This document shows positions 63,620-64,000 of a stretch of 64,000 bases of DNA, piece after piece. The notes under the pieces were generated by a model. It ran no database searches. It saw only the letters and a program-made list of their open reading frames with translations, and was not told the origin of the DNA. The first letter of the stretch is position 1. Every line of letters starts with the position of its first letter. The DNA comes from Salibacterium halotolerans (GTDB lineage Bacteria; Bacillota; Bacilli; Bacillales; Marinococcaceae). A program made the position numbers and the translations under genes. Where the stretch lies: positions 1 through 64,000 of the forward strand of contig NZ_FOXD01000011.1 in the NCBI RefSeq assembly GCF_900115625.1, read 5' to 3'.

Positions 63620-64000
63620 ATGAAACATATATTAAAAAGGGAAGAAGGTTTCGCGGTACCGTTTGTTGCTGTGATGCTCCCCGTATTTATCGCTTTATGC
63701 GGACTGCTTATAGACGGCGGACTAATGGCAGCTAATTATATGAAACTTACAGGAGCTGTAGATGCTGCAGCACATGCAGCTCTTGATTCTTATGACAAGA
63801 CGGCTTGGGAAGAAGACGGTACAATTGACATACAGCCAGCCGGTGCCAGGAATCTCGCCGATGATTATCTACATGCAAATTATCCGGAAGCACGAATGGA
63901 AATATTTGAGTCTGATTCCACCTCTGTTTATGTCAAAGCCTCTGTTTCCTCTCCCCTTTTTTTTATGAAAGTTGCCGGAATCAATGAGGTCTCCATTGAA
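63620..64000 (+). CDS. TadG/TadF-like pilus protein (partial, runs off the window)
   Basis: The first 127 residues start at ATG 63620 after AAGGGGAT. They have the N-terminal pattern REEGFAVPFVAVMLPVFIAL, one helix, then LIDGGLMAANYMKLTGAVDA as in Flp-pilus TadG/TadF proteins. Unlike TadE it lacks a glutamate at position 5 after the glycine, so it may not be processed in the same way. The 3' end lies beyond the window. Confidence 0.82.
   Translation, partial: MKHILKREEGFAVPFVAVMLPVFIALCGLLIDGGLMAANYMKLTGAVDAAAHAALDSYDKTAWEEDGTIDIQPAGARNLADDYLHANYPEARMEIFESDSTSVYVKASVSSPLFFMKVAGINEVSIE

Noticed and set aside
1-64000. rRNA, tRNA, prophage or insertion-sequence genes
   Set aside because: No conserved RNA cores, transposase or integrase motifs, or phage structural genes were found in either strand.

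Overview
The window looks like chromosomal DNA of a spore-forming Gram-positive rod of the family Bacillaceae. The evidence is Bacillus-type Shine-Dalgarno sequences, frequent UUG starts, CcpA cre-like sites, AraR operators, an aa3-600-type quinol oxidase operon (qoxABCD), a Tlp spore protein and an SLH-domain amidase. Many proteins look acidic, which would fit a salt- or alkali-tolerant species, but the species cannot be named from the sequence. I see no rRNA, tRNA, CRISPR array, transposase or phage gene.

Region 1 (about 0.25-23.3 kb) is a sugar-catabolism block. It holds L-arabinose genes (araE, araA, araD and a broken araB), each with a TGTACGTACA-type AraR operator at its promoter. Between them lie a convergent alkaline phosphatase and a complete ribose/rhamnose/LsrB-type ABC transport operon with a DeoR-type regulator, an AlsE-like epimerase, a PfkB kinase and a sugar-phosphate epimerase gene interrupted by an in-frame TAG. 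A fluoride-channel pair and a galactonate dehydratase follow, then an RpiR-regulated gluconate operon (gntK, gntP, short gnd). Two diverged inverted copies of a roughly 205-bp element (248-453 and 23069-23273) bracket the whole block.

Region 2 (23.4-46.1 kb) is mostly housekeeping: TauE and FUSC-like exporters, a cell-wall amidase, an AGCS symporter, Tlp, flotillin, a uracil-DNA glycosylase, a flavin reductase, a 647-residue aconitase, HtpX, RarD, qoxABCD, a SorC/DeoR regulator, transketolase and a catalytically dead-looking phosphofructokinase relative.

Region 3 (46.2-52.4 kb) covers iron and metal transport: a Fur-box-controlled siderophore-binding lipoprotein, a fused two-domain FecCD permease, an AbrB-family protein, and a FetA/FetB ABC pair on the other strand.

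Region 4 (52.9 kb to the end) is one long, tightly coupled Tad/Flp pilus operon: CpaB, CpaE, CpaF, TadB, TadC, Flp pilin, prepilin peptidase, TadE and a TadG-like protein. Inserted in it are a 614-residue secreted protein and a lipoprotein that I do not recognise.

The most unusual non-coding signal is a set of intergenic arrays at four places (248-453, 23069-23273, 31571-31732, 52450-52564). Each consists of about 41-53-bp tandem units, and each unit carries an inverted word pair. The word differs between loci (TAGTGTCC, TAGACA, CAAACGT) while the layout stays the same.
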